This document shows positions 1 to 9,810 of a stretch of 9,810 bases of DNA, piece by piece. The stretch spans positions 1-9,810 of the forward strand of contig JARFQM010000172.1 of assembly GCA_029287755.1 (NCBI GenBank), read 5' to 3'. The notes beneath the pieces are model-generated. The model saw only the letters and a list, made by a program, of their open reading frames with translations. It did no database searches and had not been told where the DNA came from. Within the stretch, counting starts at the first letter, position 1. Every line of letters starts with the position of its first letter. The DNA is from Desulfofustis sp. (GTDB lineage: Bacteria; Desulfobacterota; Desulfobulbia; Desulfobulbales; Desulfocapsaceae). Both the position numbers and the translations under genes were made by a program.

Positions 1-1577
1 ACAGCGCACTCGGCGATATCTGGATGAGTGGCGATGACCTCTTCCATCGCCCCGGTGGAAAGCCGGTGGCCGGCGATGTTGATAACATCGTCCATGCGGC
101 CCATGACATAGACATAGCCGTCCTCATCGATGTAACCGCCGTCACTGGTTTCGTAGTACCCAGGAAAAGCTGACATATACGATTCGACGAAGCGCTTGTC
201 GTTTTTCCACAGGGTTGGCAGGGTACCCGGAGGCAGAGGCAGCTTGACGACAATATTGCCTTCGCTGTTGGCTCCGACTTCATTGCCTTCGTCGTCCAGG
301 ACCATCACGTTGTAACCAGGCACTGGCTTGGTCGGGGAGCCTGCCTTGACCGGCAGTTCTTCGATGCCGCGGCAGTTGGCCACGATTGCCCAGCCGGTTT
401 CCGTCTGCCACCAGTGATCGATGACCGGCACTTTAAGCAGGTTCGAGGCCCAGAAATAGGTGTCCGGGTCAAGCCGTTCACCGGCCAGGTAGAGACACTC
501 AAAGCAGGAAATGTCATATTTGCCGATGAACACCCCGTCGGGATCTTCCTTCTTGATGGCCCGGAAAGCGGTGGGGGCGGTGAACAGCGATTTGACCCGA
601 TGCTCGGAGATGAGGCGCCAGAAAGCCCCGGCGTCAGGCGTGCCAATGGGTTTGCCTTCATAGAAAACCGTGGTGGCTCCTTTGAGCAACGGACCATAGA
701 CGATATAGGAGTGACCAACCACCCAGCCGACGTCGGAGGCCGACCACCACACGTCGCCGGCATCGATATCGTAAATTGCCTTCATGCTCCAGTGCAGCGC
801 CACCGCATGACCGCCGTTGTCACGGATAACTCCTTTGGGCATGCCGGTGGTGCCGGAAGTATAAAGAATGTAGAGCGGGTCGGTGGCTTCAACCGGGATG
901 CAGTCGGCCAGAGGAGCGCCGGACACGAAGTCATTCCAGTCCATATCGCGGCCTTCCTGCATATCAGCGTGCAGAAACGGGCGCTGGAAGAGTACGACTT
1001 TGCCAACCTTGTGCTCGGCGATTTCAATTGCCTCGTCAACGATCGGCTTATAGGCGAGTGTCTTGACCCCCTCGATGGCCCCCGAGGCGGTGATGATCAT
1101 TTTGGGTTCAGCGTGGTTGATCCTGATGGCCAATTCGTTGGCTGCGAAGCCGCCAAACACCACCGAGTGAATGGCGCCGATCCTGGCACAGGCCAGCATC
1201 GCATAGGCTGCTTCGAGAATCATCGGCATGTAGATGATGACCGTGTCGCCCTTGGCAATGCCTGCGGATTGCAGGGCTCCGGCAAGCTGGGCCACTTTGT
1301 CCTGCAGTTCTTTGTAGGTAACTTTGGTGATCGTGTCGGTAACCGGGCTGTCGTGGATGATGGCGACCTGGTCACCGCGGCCGCCCTCGACATGGCGATC
1401 GATTGCATTATAGCAAGTGTTCATTTTGGCGCCGGCGTACCAGCGGTAAAAGGGAGGGTTTGCATCGTCAAGCACCTTGTCCCATTTCTGGTACCAGTCG
1501 ATTCCTTCGGCCGCTTCTGCCCAGAATTCTTCCGGATTTTCAACACTTTTTGCAAAGACGTCGTTATAGTTCGCCAT
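1..1577 (-). CDS. prpE: Propionyl-CoA synthetase-type acyl-CoA ligase (AMP-forming), C-terminus outside the window
   Basis: This enzyme would activate propionate (or acetate) with ATP and CoA, via an acyl-adenylate, in the cytoplasm. The reading frame is open from the ATG at 1577 to the left edge, giving 525 codons of a family that is usually about 630 residues long. Seen in order: an ACAS_N-type N-terminus (about residues 2-60, NPEEFWAEAA), the nucleotide-binding loop YTSGTTGMPKG at 239-249, GHSYIVYGPLL after it, WWQTETGW at 389-396, and the hinge motif GRMDDVINIAGHRL from 493. The GHSYIVYGPLL and RDNGGH segments look more like PrpE/ACSS3 proteins than like Acs; this is from memory of the families, so acetate as substrate remains possible. 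The C-terminal lid domain with the regulatory, acetylatable lysine lies outside the window. A good Shine-Dalgarno site (GAGGTGG, 1581-1587) supports the start. The 387-bp upstream gap suggests independent transcription. Confidence 0.9.
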   Translation of the reverse strand, partial: MANYNDVFAKSVENPEEFWAEAAEGIDWYQKWDKVLDDANPPFYRWYAGAKMNTCYNAIDRHVEGGRGDQVAIIHDSPVTDTITKVTYKELQDKVAQLAGALQSAGIAKGDTVIIYMPMILEAAYAMLACARIGAIHSVVFGGFAANELAIRINHAEPKMIITASGAIEGVKTLAYKPIVDEAIEIAEHKVGKVVLFQRPFLHADMQEGRDMDWNDFVSGAPLADCIPVEATDPLYILYTSGTTGMPKGVIRDNGGHAVALHWSMKAIYDIDAGDVWWSASDVGWVVGHSYIVYGPLLKGATTVFYEGKPIGTPDAGAFWRLISEHRVKSLFTAPTAFRAIKKEDPDGVFIGKYDISCFECLYLAGERLDPDTYFWASNLLKVPVIDHWWQTETGWAIVANCRGIEELPVKAGSPTKPVPGYNVMVLDDEGNEVGANSEGNIVVKLPLPPGTLPTLWKNDKRFVESYMSAFPGYYETSDGGYIDEDGYVYVMGRMDDVINIAGHRLSTGAMEEVIATHPDIAECA

Positions 1578-1580
1578 GTT

Positions 1581-1587
1581 CCACCTC
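1581..1587 (-). promoter_or_regulatory. Shine-Dalgarno site of the prpE-type gene
   Basis: On the minus strand GAGGTGG lies three bases before the ATG at 1577, with the GAGGT core five bases away. It fixes the start codon of the ligase gene. Confidence 0.7.
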
Positions 1588-1623
1588 ATATTAAGGTTTG
1601 TGGGTTGTAATGGTTTTTACGCT

Positions 1624-1639
1624 TGTTACATCTGTTACA
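1624..1639. repeat. Tandem TGTTACA direct repeat in the prpE leader
   Basis: TGTTACA occurs at 1624-1630 and again at 1633-1639, a period of nine bases. A related imperfect palindrome, TGTAA-N6-TTACG, sits just beside it at 1606-1621, and TTTACAA occurs at 1692-1698. The cluster lies between the candidate promoter and the start codon of the ligase gene, where a regulator could bind. No specific regulator is recognised. Confidence 0.35.
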
Positions 1640-1678
1640 GGCCGCCAGATCAGGAAAAAATTGATTATGACCCAACCA

Positions 1679-1707
1679 CATATACTAAATATTTACAAGG
1701 ACTTCAA
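1679..1707 (-). promoter_or_regulatory. Candidate sigma-70-type promoter for the prpE-type gene
   Basis: Read on the minus strand, TTGAAG (1702-1707) and TATATG (1679-1684) are separated by 17 bases and would start transcription near 1672, about 95 bases before the ATG. The match is moderate and the region is AT-rich, so chance matches are likely. No sigma-54-type GG/GC signature was found in the gap. Confidence 0.3.
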
Positions 1708-1778
1708 GTCTTTGGCCAAAAAATAATTACCACCGCGTGATTGTCAGAAAAGTTCTGTAATACAAATGGTATATGGAT

Positions 1779-1800
1779 AAAAAAGAACAATGTTCTGTTT
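1779..1800 (-). terminator. Weak terminator-like hairpin downstream of yrfG
   Basis: On the minus strand AGAAC-ATT-GTTCT (stem arms 1792-1796 and 1784-1788) is followed by a run of T residues (complement of the A-run at 1779-1784). It could end the mfd-yrfG transcript about 165 bases after the yrfG stop. The stem is only five pairs with little GC, so efficiency is doubtful. Confidence 0.3.
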
Positions 1801-1964
1801 CGATTGTTGGTCAGGCGGAAGCCTGGAGGAGCGCACTATTTGAGGAGCCCGAGGTAGAGTGAGGAAAATCTCAATAAAGCGGGGAATGGTCGGCTCAGTG
1901 AGAGGAAAAACGTCTCTCGAGATCTCCGTTACTGTGCAAAAAAACGAAAGATCTGGACAGCACC

Positions 1965-2661
1965 TCAATTTCTTCTGGCGGTGATGGGATCCGCAGAGGG
2001 GAGTATGAGTTCGTCAAAGGCGGACACTGAGGTGAATTCATCGCAGTAACGTGCCGGCTGCTTAGAACTCGGTTTGGCGATGTGCACCAGATATCTGATA
2101 CCATGGCTACGGGCCGCGTTGAGGACATTGACATTGTCATCGGCGAAGAGGGTGCGTTGACGCTCAAAACCGAGCCTTTCTTCAAGGCTGTTCCAGAACT
2201 GCACATCCTCTTTGGGCCTGCCCAACTCGTCGGCGCAGATCATCTGGTGAAAATAGCCGCTGAGACCAGCCTTGCTCATTTTTATATCAAGGGCGGCGGG
2301 ATGGGCGGCGGTCACCAGGTACACGCGTTTCTGCTGGTTCTGGAGGAACTGCAGGAAGTCAATTACATGGGGATTTATGCTGATCAGGTGATCTATCTGC
2401 TTTTTTAGTCCAATGATATCGAGATCGAGTTCCTCGGTCCAATAGTTCAGGTCGGTCCACAGCAATGTCTTTTCAACCGATCGATATCGGCGATAGAGCA
2501 CTTTCTGTGCCTCAGCTTCCTGGAGGTCGTTTTGTTTTCCGTATACCTGGGGGAGAAACTGCTCCCAGAAATAATCGTCGAAATATTTGTCCAGCAGGGT
2601 GCCGTCCATGTCGAGCAGCACGGTGGTGATCTCCTGCCACTGCAGCGCAGGCTTCATTTCT

Positions 2662-2672
<11 letters not shown>
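1965..2672 (-). CDS. yrfG: HAD-family hydrolase, YrfG-like GMP/IMP nucleotidase
   Basis: The product (235 residues from the ATG at 2672) is a HAD phosphatase. YrfG of E. coli (222 residues) dephosphorylates purine nucleoside monophosphates, chiefly GMP and IMP. Seen: motif I DMDGT at 21-25 with nucleophile D21, motif II threonine T121 in YLVTAAHP, motif III K154 in GRPKED, and motif IV FADD with D178 and D179. The cap segment FDDYFWEQFLPQVYG and the TAAHP and GIRY segments align well with YrfG as I recall it. The start is ambiguous. The ATG at 2672 overlaps the mfd stop by 11 bases and has GGAG only three bases upstream. The ATG at 2657 begins MKPALQWQ, matching the length of the E. coli N-terminus, and follows the mfd stop by four bases. 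Either way translation is probably coupled to mfd. The exact substrate is inferred from the family. Confidence 0.85.
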
Positions 2673-6192
<3,520 letters not shown>

Positions 6193-6224
6193 AAAAAAAG
6201 GGCCGGCTGCATGGAGCAGCCGGC
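6193..6224 (-). terminator. Strong intrinsic terminator after bamA, touching the mfd start codon
   Basis: On the minus strand a perfect nine-pair stem (GCCGGCTGC and GCAGCCGGC, arms 6216-6224 and 6202-6210) encloses the loop TCCAT and is followed by CC and seven T residues (6193-6199). It lies 32 bases after the bamA stop codon and should end that transcript. The T-run is immediately followed by the ATG of mfd at 6192. The plus strand has no T-run after the stem, so termination is one-directional. Confidence 0.88.
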
Positions 6225-6251
6225 GCCAGATGCTGAATAAGTCAGCTGATT

Positions 6252-6279
6252 GTTATCAGAACTGCCCTCCGACGGTAAA
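6252..6279 (-). promoter_or_regulatory. Weak candidate promoter for mfd at the end of bamA
   Basis: On the minus strand TTTACC (6274-6279) and GATAAC (6252-6257) are spaced by 16 bases, each matching four of six consensus positions. A start site near 6245 would place the terminator hairpin inside the mfd leader. This is weak; it is listed because mfd otherwise has no evident source of transcription other than read-through. Confidence 0.15.
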
Positions 6280-8943
6280 ATCCCAGACGCTTTCGGGCTC
6301 GTCTTCCAGGGGATCGGGGTTGTAGCCCCAGACCAGGCGCAGGGGCCCGATCGGCGAAATCCAGCGAAACTCGATCCCGGTGCCGACGGCCACGTCGCGG
6401 AGGTCGTCCCAGTCTACATCGGTGGCAATTGAATCACCGGCATCAACAAAAAGTACGCCGAAAAATCCCTGCTCCTTGAACAGGGGCACAACGATTTCCG
6501 ATTGCACATACCACATCTGATCGCCGCCGACCCGGTCGCCGGTTTCCGGATCGATCGGACTCACCTGGGCGAATTCGTGACCTCGGATCGTATTGATGCC
6601 GCCCAGATAGAAGCGCTCGTACACCGGCAGTTTGCCTGCTTCATTTTCCCAGGCCTGGCCTACGGCACCGAGGGCATGGAAGACGGTGCCGTAGGCTATG
6701 GGAAAATACCAGCTCGATTTGACCTCGCCTTTGGTAAACTGGGAGTCGCCGCCCAATGGCCCGCCGGCGTACTTGAGCGACAGCGCGTTCCTCGATCCTT
6801 CACTGGCCCCGTAGAGACGATCTCTGGTGTCTCTGACAAATGACACCTTGACCGCCGAGGTGACCGGTATATCCTGCGATTCGCGAATGATGAAGGAGGC
6901 GTCGTCAGCCACGTCGGTCAGCTCGGTATCGGTGTAGCTGTAGCTCTCAAACATGCGCCACTTTCCCCACAGCGGGTGGCCAAAGCGCAGGGCGCCGCCT
7001 TTGGAGTCTTTGGTGTAGTCATCGTATTCCCGGGTCCAGTTAAACAGGTCGATACCTGTCGATACCTGGGAATCGTTGATTCTGGGGTTGGTCCAACTCA
7101 GGTTGAAGCGGCTGCTCCGGCCGCCGATATTGGCGCTCAGCGACAAACGGTGACCCATGCCCAGGAAATTGTTTTCAGATATCTCACCCATCAGGATCAG
7201 GTTGTCGACCGAGGAGTAACCGGCCCCGATACTGAACTGGCCGGTACTTTTTTCTTTGACATCGACCGAAACGTTCATCTTGGAGGGGTCGAGCGCCGGT
7301 TCCGGAGTGATATTGACCTCTTCGAAAAAATCAAGCCGCTGCAGGTTTCTGGTGCTGTCCCTTATGCCTTTGGTGTTGAATACGCCTCCCTCGGCGATCT
7401 CCAGTTCGCGTCGAATGACGTTGTCGCGGGTTCTGGTATTGCCCCGGATGGCGACCCGGCTGATATAGACCAGATCGCCTCGATCTACCGTAAGGGTGAC
7501 ATCGACCCGTGAACCCGACTCGGAGATGTCCAGTTTGGGGCGGACATCGGCAAAGGCATAACCCTGTTCTGCGTAATAGTCGGTGATCCTCATGATGTCG
7601 TCGCGCAGAACTTTGCGGCTCAGATATTCTTCGCTTCTGATGGCCAGCATTCCCATGAATAATTCCTTGTCACTGATCAGATCGCCCTCGAGAGTGACGG
7701 TACCGACCTTGAACCGGGGACCTTCCTCAATAATGAACTTGATATAGAGCCACTCCTCCTCCTGGGTGATTTCCGGCTCCCCGACTTTAGCCTCGAGATA
7801 GCCGTTGTTGTGGTAGAAGGCGACGATGCGGGCCGAATCCTGTTCGAGTTTGTCCCGGTTGAGCAGGCCCGATTCGGTCAGCCAGGACAGGAAGCCTTTG
7901 GTCGAGGTCTCAATGACGTCCTCGAGATCATCGCTGTCGAAACTGTTATTGCCTTCAAAACCGATCTCCTTGATATAGATCTTCTTGCCTTCATCGATGA
8001 CAAAGCGAACCGCAGCAGTCTCTGGGGTTGGGTAGCTGATATTGGGAGTGACGGTCGTGTTGTAGTAGCCTTTGGATTTGTACAGGGTCTGTATTGCCGC
8101 CGCCGCTTCGTTGACCCGGGCCGGGTTGAGAATCGAATTCTCCTTGATGGCGACAACCCCGGTGACATCCTCGTCATCGAGTTCGTCGATCCCCGAGTAG
8201 CTGATCGAGGAGATGGCCGGTTTTTCGACCACCCTGAAGGTGACGATTTTGCCGCTGTCGCCGTCTTTGACGTCGACCTGGACGTCATCGAAAAAGCCCA
8301 TCGTGTAGATGGCTTTGAGATCCTCACGTAAGGCTGCAGGGTCATAGACATCGCCGGTTTTTGACTGGATCTTCCTGAGGATCGCACCGGAGTCGATGCG
8401 GGCGTTCCCTTCTGGAGCGATGCGCCCGATGAACTGGTCCCGCTCGGCATAGGCAATGACTTCGTCCATGACCTGTCCGATGATCAGTTCGAGCTCCGCC
8501 ATTGATCCAGCTTCTTTATAAAAGTATCTGGGGTTTTCCGGATTGAGCACATCATAGACTTTTACGTCGATGCTCACCTGGCTGCCGATGATGGTAACCG
8601 AGCCGGCGGCGACACTGTCCAGGCCGGTGGCTTTGGCAATGGAGTCCAAGGCTTCCGTGTCGGGCGGCCAGGTCCTGTAGTCGACCAGATCCTCCGCCAG
8701 TTCTCGATCCAGCATCTGGAAATTATTGAGCAGCAGCACATTGGTAAGGTTGTCGTCAACTTGTGCCGTTAAACTCTCATCGACACTCTGGGCAATGATC
8801 TGAAAGGGCAGGAAAGCGGTGTTCTGATCGACTGCTGAAGCGGGTGGCGCTCCGCAGACCAGCCCCAGCCAGGCAACAGCAATAGTTAGAAAGACACGGT
8901 ACGCGGATGGAAAAATCCTCGATGGGGTTCTTTGAGCAGTCAT
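6256..8943 (-). CDS. bamA: Outer membrane protein assembly factor BamA with an extra N-terminal TolB/CsgG-like domain
   Basis: BamA is the outer-membrane core of the BAM complex, which folds and inserts beta-barrel proteins. The 895-residue product is longer than E. coli BamA (about 810). Seen: a signal peptide (about 1-37, basic start, hydrophobic core, cleavage likely after PPASA); an additional alpha/beta domain (about 38-168, NTAFLPFQII then FQMLDRELAEDL) resembling TolB-N/FlgO/CsgG folds; five POTRA repeats (about 171-242, 243-320, 321-410, 411-490, 491-566); and a barrel from about 567 ending in a terminal phenylalanine. The loop-6 motif reads IRGH at 786-789 where VRGF or IRGY is usual. 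I chose the ATG at 8943 because AAGGA lies seven bases upstream and the signal peptide follows directly; a TTG at 8985 is in frame but has no such support. The gene stands alone, divergent from comF and closed by its own terminator. Confidence 0.94.
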   Translation of the reverse strand: MTAQRTPSRIFPSAYRVFLTIAVAWLGLVCGAPPASAVDQNTAFLPFQIIAQSVDESLTAQVDDNLTNVLLLNNFQMLDRELAEDLVDYRTWPPDTEALDSIAKATGLDSVAAGSVTIIGSQVSIDVKVYDVLNPENPRYFYKEAGSMAELELIIGQVMDEVIAYAERDQFIGRIAPEGNARIDSGAILRKIQSKTGDVYDPAALREDLKAIYTMGFFDDVQVDVKDGDSGKIVTFRVVEKPAISSISYSGIDELDDEDVTGVVAIKENSILNPARVNEAAAAIQTLYKSKGYYNTTVTPNISYPTPETAAVRFVIDEGKKIYIKEIGFEGNNSFDSDDLEDVIETSTKGFLSWLTESGLLNRDKLEQDSARIVAFYHNNGYLEAKVGEPEITQEEEWLYIKFIIEEGPRFKVGTVTLEGDLISDKELFMGMLAIRSEEYLSRKVLRDDIMRITDYYAEQGYAFADVRPKLDISESGSRVDVTLTVDRGDLVYISRVAIRGNTRTRDNVIRRELEIAEGGVFNTKGIRDSTRNLQRLDFFEEVNITPEPALDPSKMNVSVDVKEKSTGQFSIGAGYSSVDNLILMGEISENNFLGMGHRLSLSANIGGRSSRFNLSWTNPRINDSQVSTGIDLFNWTREYDDYTKDSKGGALRFGHPLWGKWRMFESYSYTDTELTDVADDASFIIRESQDIPVTSAVKVSFVRDTRDRLYGASEGSRNALSLKYAGGPLGGDSQFTKGEVKSSWYFPIAYGTVFHALGAVGQAWENEAGKLPVYERFYLGGINTIRGHEFAQVSPIDPETGDRVGGDQMWYVQSEIVVPLFKEQGFFGVLFVDAGDSIATDVDWDDLRDVAVGTGIEFRWISPIGPLRLVWGYNPDPLEDEPESVWDFTVGGQF

Positions 8944-8950
8944 ATGCTGT

Positions 8951-8955
8951 TCCTT
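8951..8955 (-). promoter_or_regulatory. Shine-Dalgarno site of bamA
   Basis: AAGGA on the minus strand lies seven bases before the ATG at 8943. It decides in favour of this start over the in-frame TTG at 8985. Confidence 0.7.
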
Positions 8956-9006
8956 CTGCAGTTGGGAGCCACGCTGGTGCAACAATCCTGAGGCGGCTAT
9001 ATCAGC

Positions 9007-9017
9007 TTGATAATCAA
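9007..9017. promoter_or_regulatory. Palindrome TTGAT-A-ATCAA in the bamA/comF divergent region
   Basis: A perfect five-base inverted repeat with a single central base lies 64 bases upstream of bamA, next to an A-run (9020-9025). It could be an operator for either gene. It is not an FNR box, which needs four central bases, and no regulator is recognised. Confidence 0.25.
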
Positions 9018-9047
9018 ATAAAAAAGTAATGGAAATCAGAATAACCC

Positions 9048-9075
9048 ATTATGCCATGTTTACGGAAAAATGCAA
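9048..9075 (-). promoter_or_regulatory. Weak candidate promoter for bamA
   Basis: On the minus strand CATAAT (9048-9053) is preceded at 16 bases by TTGCAT (9070-9075). A sigma-E-like TCTGA with AAACAT upstream also overlaps this region, but both matches are imperfect. The call rests on position in the divergent gap rather than on strong consensus. Confidence 0.2.
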
Positions 9076-9077
9076 TG

Positions 9078-9150
9078 CAGGGAACAGCCCTGTCGACGCC
9101 GTTACCACCCCTGTTCCTTGGGCCTCCATCGGCACGCAACTGCAGTGCCG
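9078..9150 (+). other. Potentially structured leader upstream of comF
   Basis: The plus strand can form a ten-pair stem between 9078-9087 (CAGGGAACAG) and 9111-9120 (CTGTTCCTTG, one G-U pair), or alternatively a small hairpin CAGGG/CCCTG at 9078-9092 that uses the same left arm. A separate stem CGGCAC/GTGCCG pairs 9130-9135 with 9145-9150. The rest, up to the comF start, is very GC-rich. No known riboswitch or RNA family is recognised and no tRNA fits. Confidence 0.3.
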
Positions 9151-9183
9151 GGCGGGCCGGAACCCGGGCACCCGGAAGCCTCA

Positions 9184-9810
9184 ATGATTCAGAAACTCAG
9201 GGACAACGTTCTGCAGCTTCTTTTTCCGCCCCTCTGTTGCGGCTGCACCACTCCCCTCCTGGCTGAGAACACGCAGGGATTTTGCTGCTCCTGCTGGGCC
9301 CGGGTAGTCTTTTTCACCTCACCGCTGTGCCTCATCTGCGGCACTGAATTGAGCAGGGACGTGAGCCCCGAGGACCGGTGGTGCGGCAGCTGTGTGCAAC
9401 ATCGGCCGCCCTTCGATTCGGCCCGTTCTCTCGTCTATTACCGTGAGCCAGTCCGCACCCTGCTGCACCGTCTTAAGTTTAATGGTGACACCAGGGCGGT
9501 AGCCGGATTGCGCGGCCTCATAGAAAAAGGAGGTTGCCGGCGTCTGATAAAAGAATATGATCTTGTCGTTCCGGTGCCGCTTTTTCCCGCCCGCTTAAAA
9601 AAGCGCGGCCTCAACCAGGCGCTGGTACTTGCCCGGCTGTTCTTTTTAAAAGAATCGGTGCAAATCGATCCCAGTGCACTTAAAAAGGTCGAAAATACCC
9701 CGGCCCAGAGTGAACTCGGCGGGCTTGACAGAAGAAGGAATCTGGCCGGCTCAATAGAGGCTGGGCCAGGCGCGAAGCTCGACGGCAGAAGAATATGCCT
9801 TATCGATGAC
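9184..9810 (+). CDS. comF: ComF family protein (zinc ribbon plus phosphoribosyltransferase domain), C-terminus outside the window
   Basis: ComF-type proteins are linked to uptake or processing of transforming DNA in competent bacteria and are widespread in non-competent ones, where their role is less clear. The frame is open for 209 codons to the right edge; family members are usually around 230-250 residues. Seen: an N-terminal LLFPP segment, cysteine pairs C18/C21, C34 or C35/C37, C49/C52 and C67/C70 typical of the double zinc ribbon, YREPVRTLLHRLKFNGD at 86-102, VPVPLFPARLKKRGLNQA at 129-146, and finally LIDD at 206-209, the start of the PRPP-binding loop LIDDVxTTG, which is cut by the window end. 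The ATG at 9184 has GGAAG five bases upstream. It is transcribed away from bamA across a 240-bp gap. Confidence 0.92.
   Translation, partial: MIQKLRDNVLQLLFPPLCCGCTTPLLAENTQGFCCSCWARVVFFTSPLCLICGTELSRDVSPEDRWCGSCVQHRPPFDSARSLVYYREPVRTLLHRLKFNGDTRAVAGLRGLIEKGGCRRLIKEYDLVVPVPLFPARLKKRGLNQALVLARLFFLKESVQIDPSALKKVENTPAQSELGGLDRRRNLAGSIEAGPGAKLDGRRICLIDD

Larger units (their letters stand above)
1578..1964. other. Intergenic gap between yrfG and the prpE-type gene
   Basis: This 387-bp stretch carries no convincing gene. The part nearest the ligase gene holds its Shine-Dalgarno site, the TGTTACA repeats and a candidate promoter. The middle holds a small AT-rich hairpin followed by a T-run on the minus strand (1779-1800) and a CAGGC-GGAA-GCCTG hairpin at 1812-1825, whose loop is a GNRA tetraloop when read on the plus strand. 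Two tiny plus-strand reading frames (1773-1862 and 1859-1984, overlapping as GTGA) look protein-like in composition but lack strong support. Confidence 0.6.

Noticed and set aside
414..1610. A 398-codon plus-strand open frame covering the prpE-type gene
   Set aside because: It is antisense to a gene with clear family motifs; its translation has no recognisable domain. It is a compositional shadow.
1744..1968. A 74-codon minus-strand frame starting at a TTG that overlaps the yrfG stop codon
   Set aside because: The product has no recognisable family, the start is rare and unsupported by a ribosome site, and YrfG already has its full family length, so it is not a frameshifted extension.
8944..8985. 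A 14-residue N-terminal extension of BamA from the TTG at 8985
   Set aside because: It would place extra residues before a normal signal peptide, while the ATG at 8943 has a good Shine-Dalgarno site.
9051..9266. A 71-codon plus-strand frame upstream of and overlapping comF
   Set aside because: Its translation is low-complexity and proline/serine-rich, no ribosome site is evident, and it overlaps the conserved comF zinc-ribbon region in another frame.
9597..9603. A slippery heptamer A-AAA-AAG in the comF frame, as used in programmed -1 frameshifting
   Set aside because: It encodes the conserved lysines of the ComF RLKKRG motif, the -1 frame stops after about 28 codons, and the zero frame continues through family motifs.
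9640..9654. Palindrome TTCTTTT-T-AAAAGAA
   Set aside because: It lies within the comF coding sequence (codons for Phe-Phe-Leu-Lys-Glu), is purely A/T-rich in its core, and needs no regulatory explanation.

Overview
The window looks like chromosomal DNA from a Gram-negative bacterium. BamA with a Sec signal peptide implies an outer membrane, and the housekeeping genes are full length with no mobile-element signature. The BamA carries an extra TolB/CsgG-like N-terminal domain, and a propionyl-CoA-synthetase-type ligase lies nearby. From general familiarity with such proteins I lean towards a Desulfobacterota (deltaproteobacterial, perhaps Desulfobulbales-like) host. That placement is an inference and was not tested against a database.

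Layout from left to right: (1) 1-1577, minus strand: most of an AMP-forming acyl-CoA synthetase of the PrpE type, cut by the left window edge. (2) 1578-1964: a 387-bp gap with a candidate promoter and repeats for prpE, a weak terminator-like hairpin, and two tiny plus-strand ORFs of doubtful reality. (3) 1965-2672, minus: a HAD phosphatase of the YrfG (GMP/IMP nucleotidase) type, overlapping or abutting the end of mfd. (4) 2662-6192, minus: complete mfd, the transcription-repair coupling factor. (5) 6193-6224: a strong intrinsic terminator on the minus strand whose T-tract runs directly into the mfd ATG. (6) 6256-8943, minus: complete bamA with signal peptide, an additional N-terminal domain, five POTRA domains and a beta-barrel. 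(7) 8944-9183: a divergent intergenic region with a palindrome and a potentially structured comF leader. (8) 9184-9810, plus: comF, cut by the right edge just as its PRPP-binding loop begins.

The genes do not form one pathway. bamA appears to be its own unit (own leader, own terminator), mfd and yrfG form a tightly linked pair, and prpE is probably transcribed separately because of the long gap before it. The most noteworthy points are the terminator fused to the mfd start codon, which leaves no room for a Shine-Dalgarno site, and the extra domain in front of the POTRA array of BamA. I saw no RNA gene, insertion sequence or CRISPR array, and no clear candidate for a wholly new multi-gene system.
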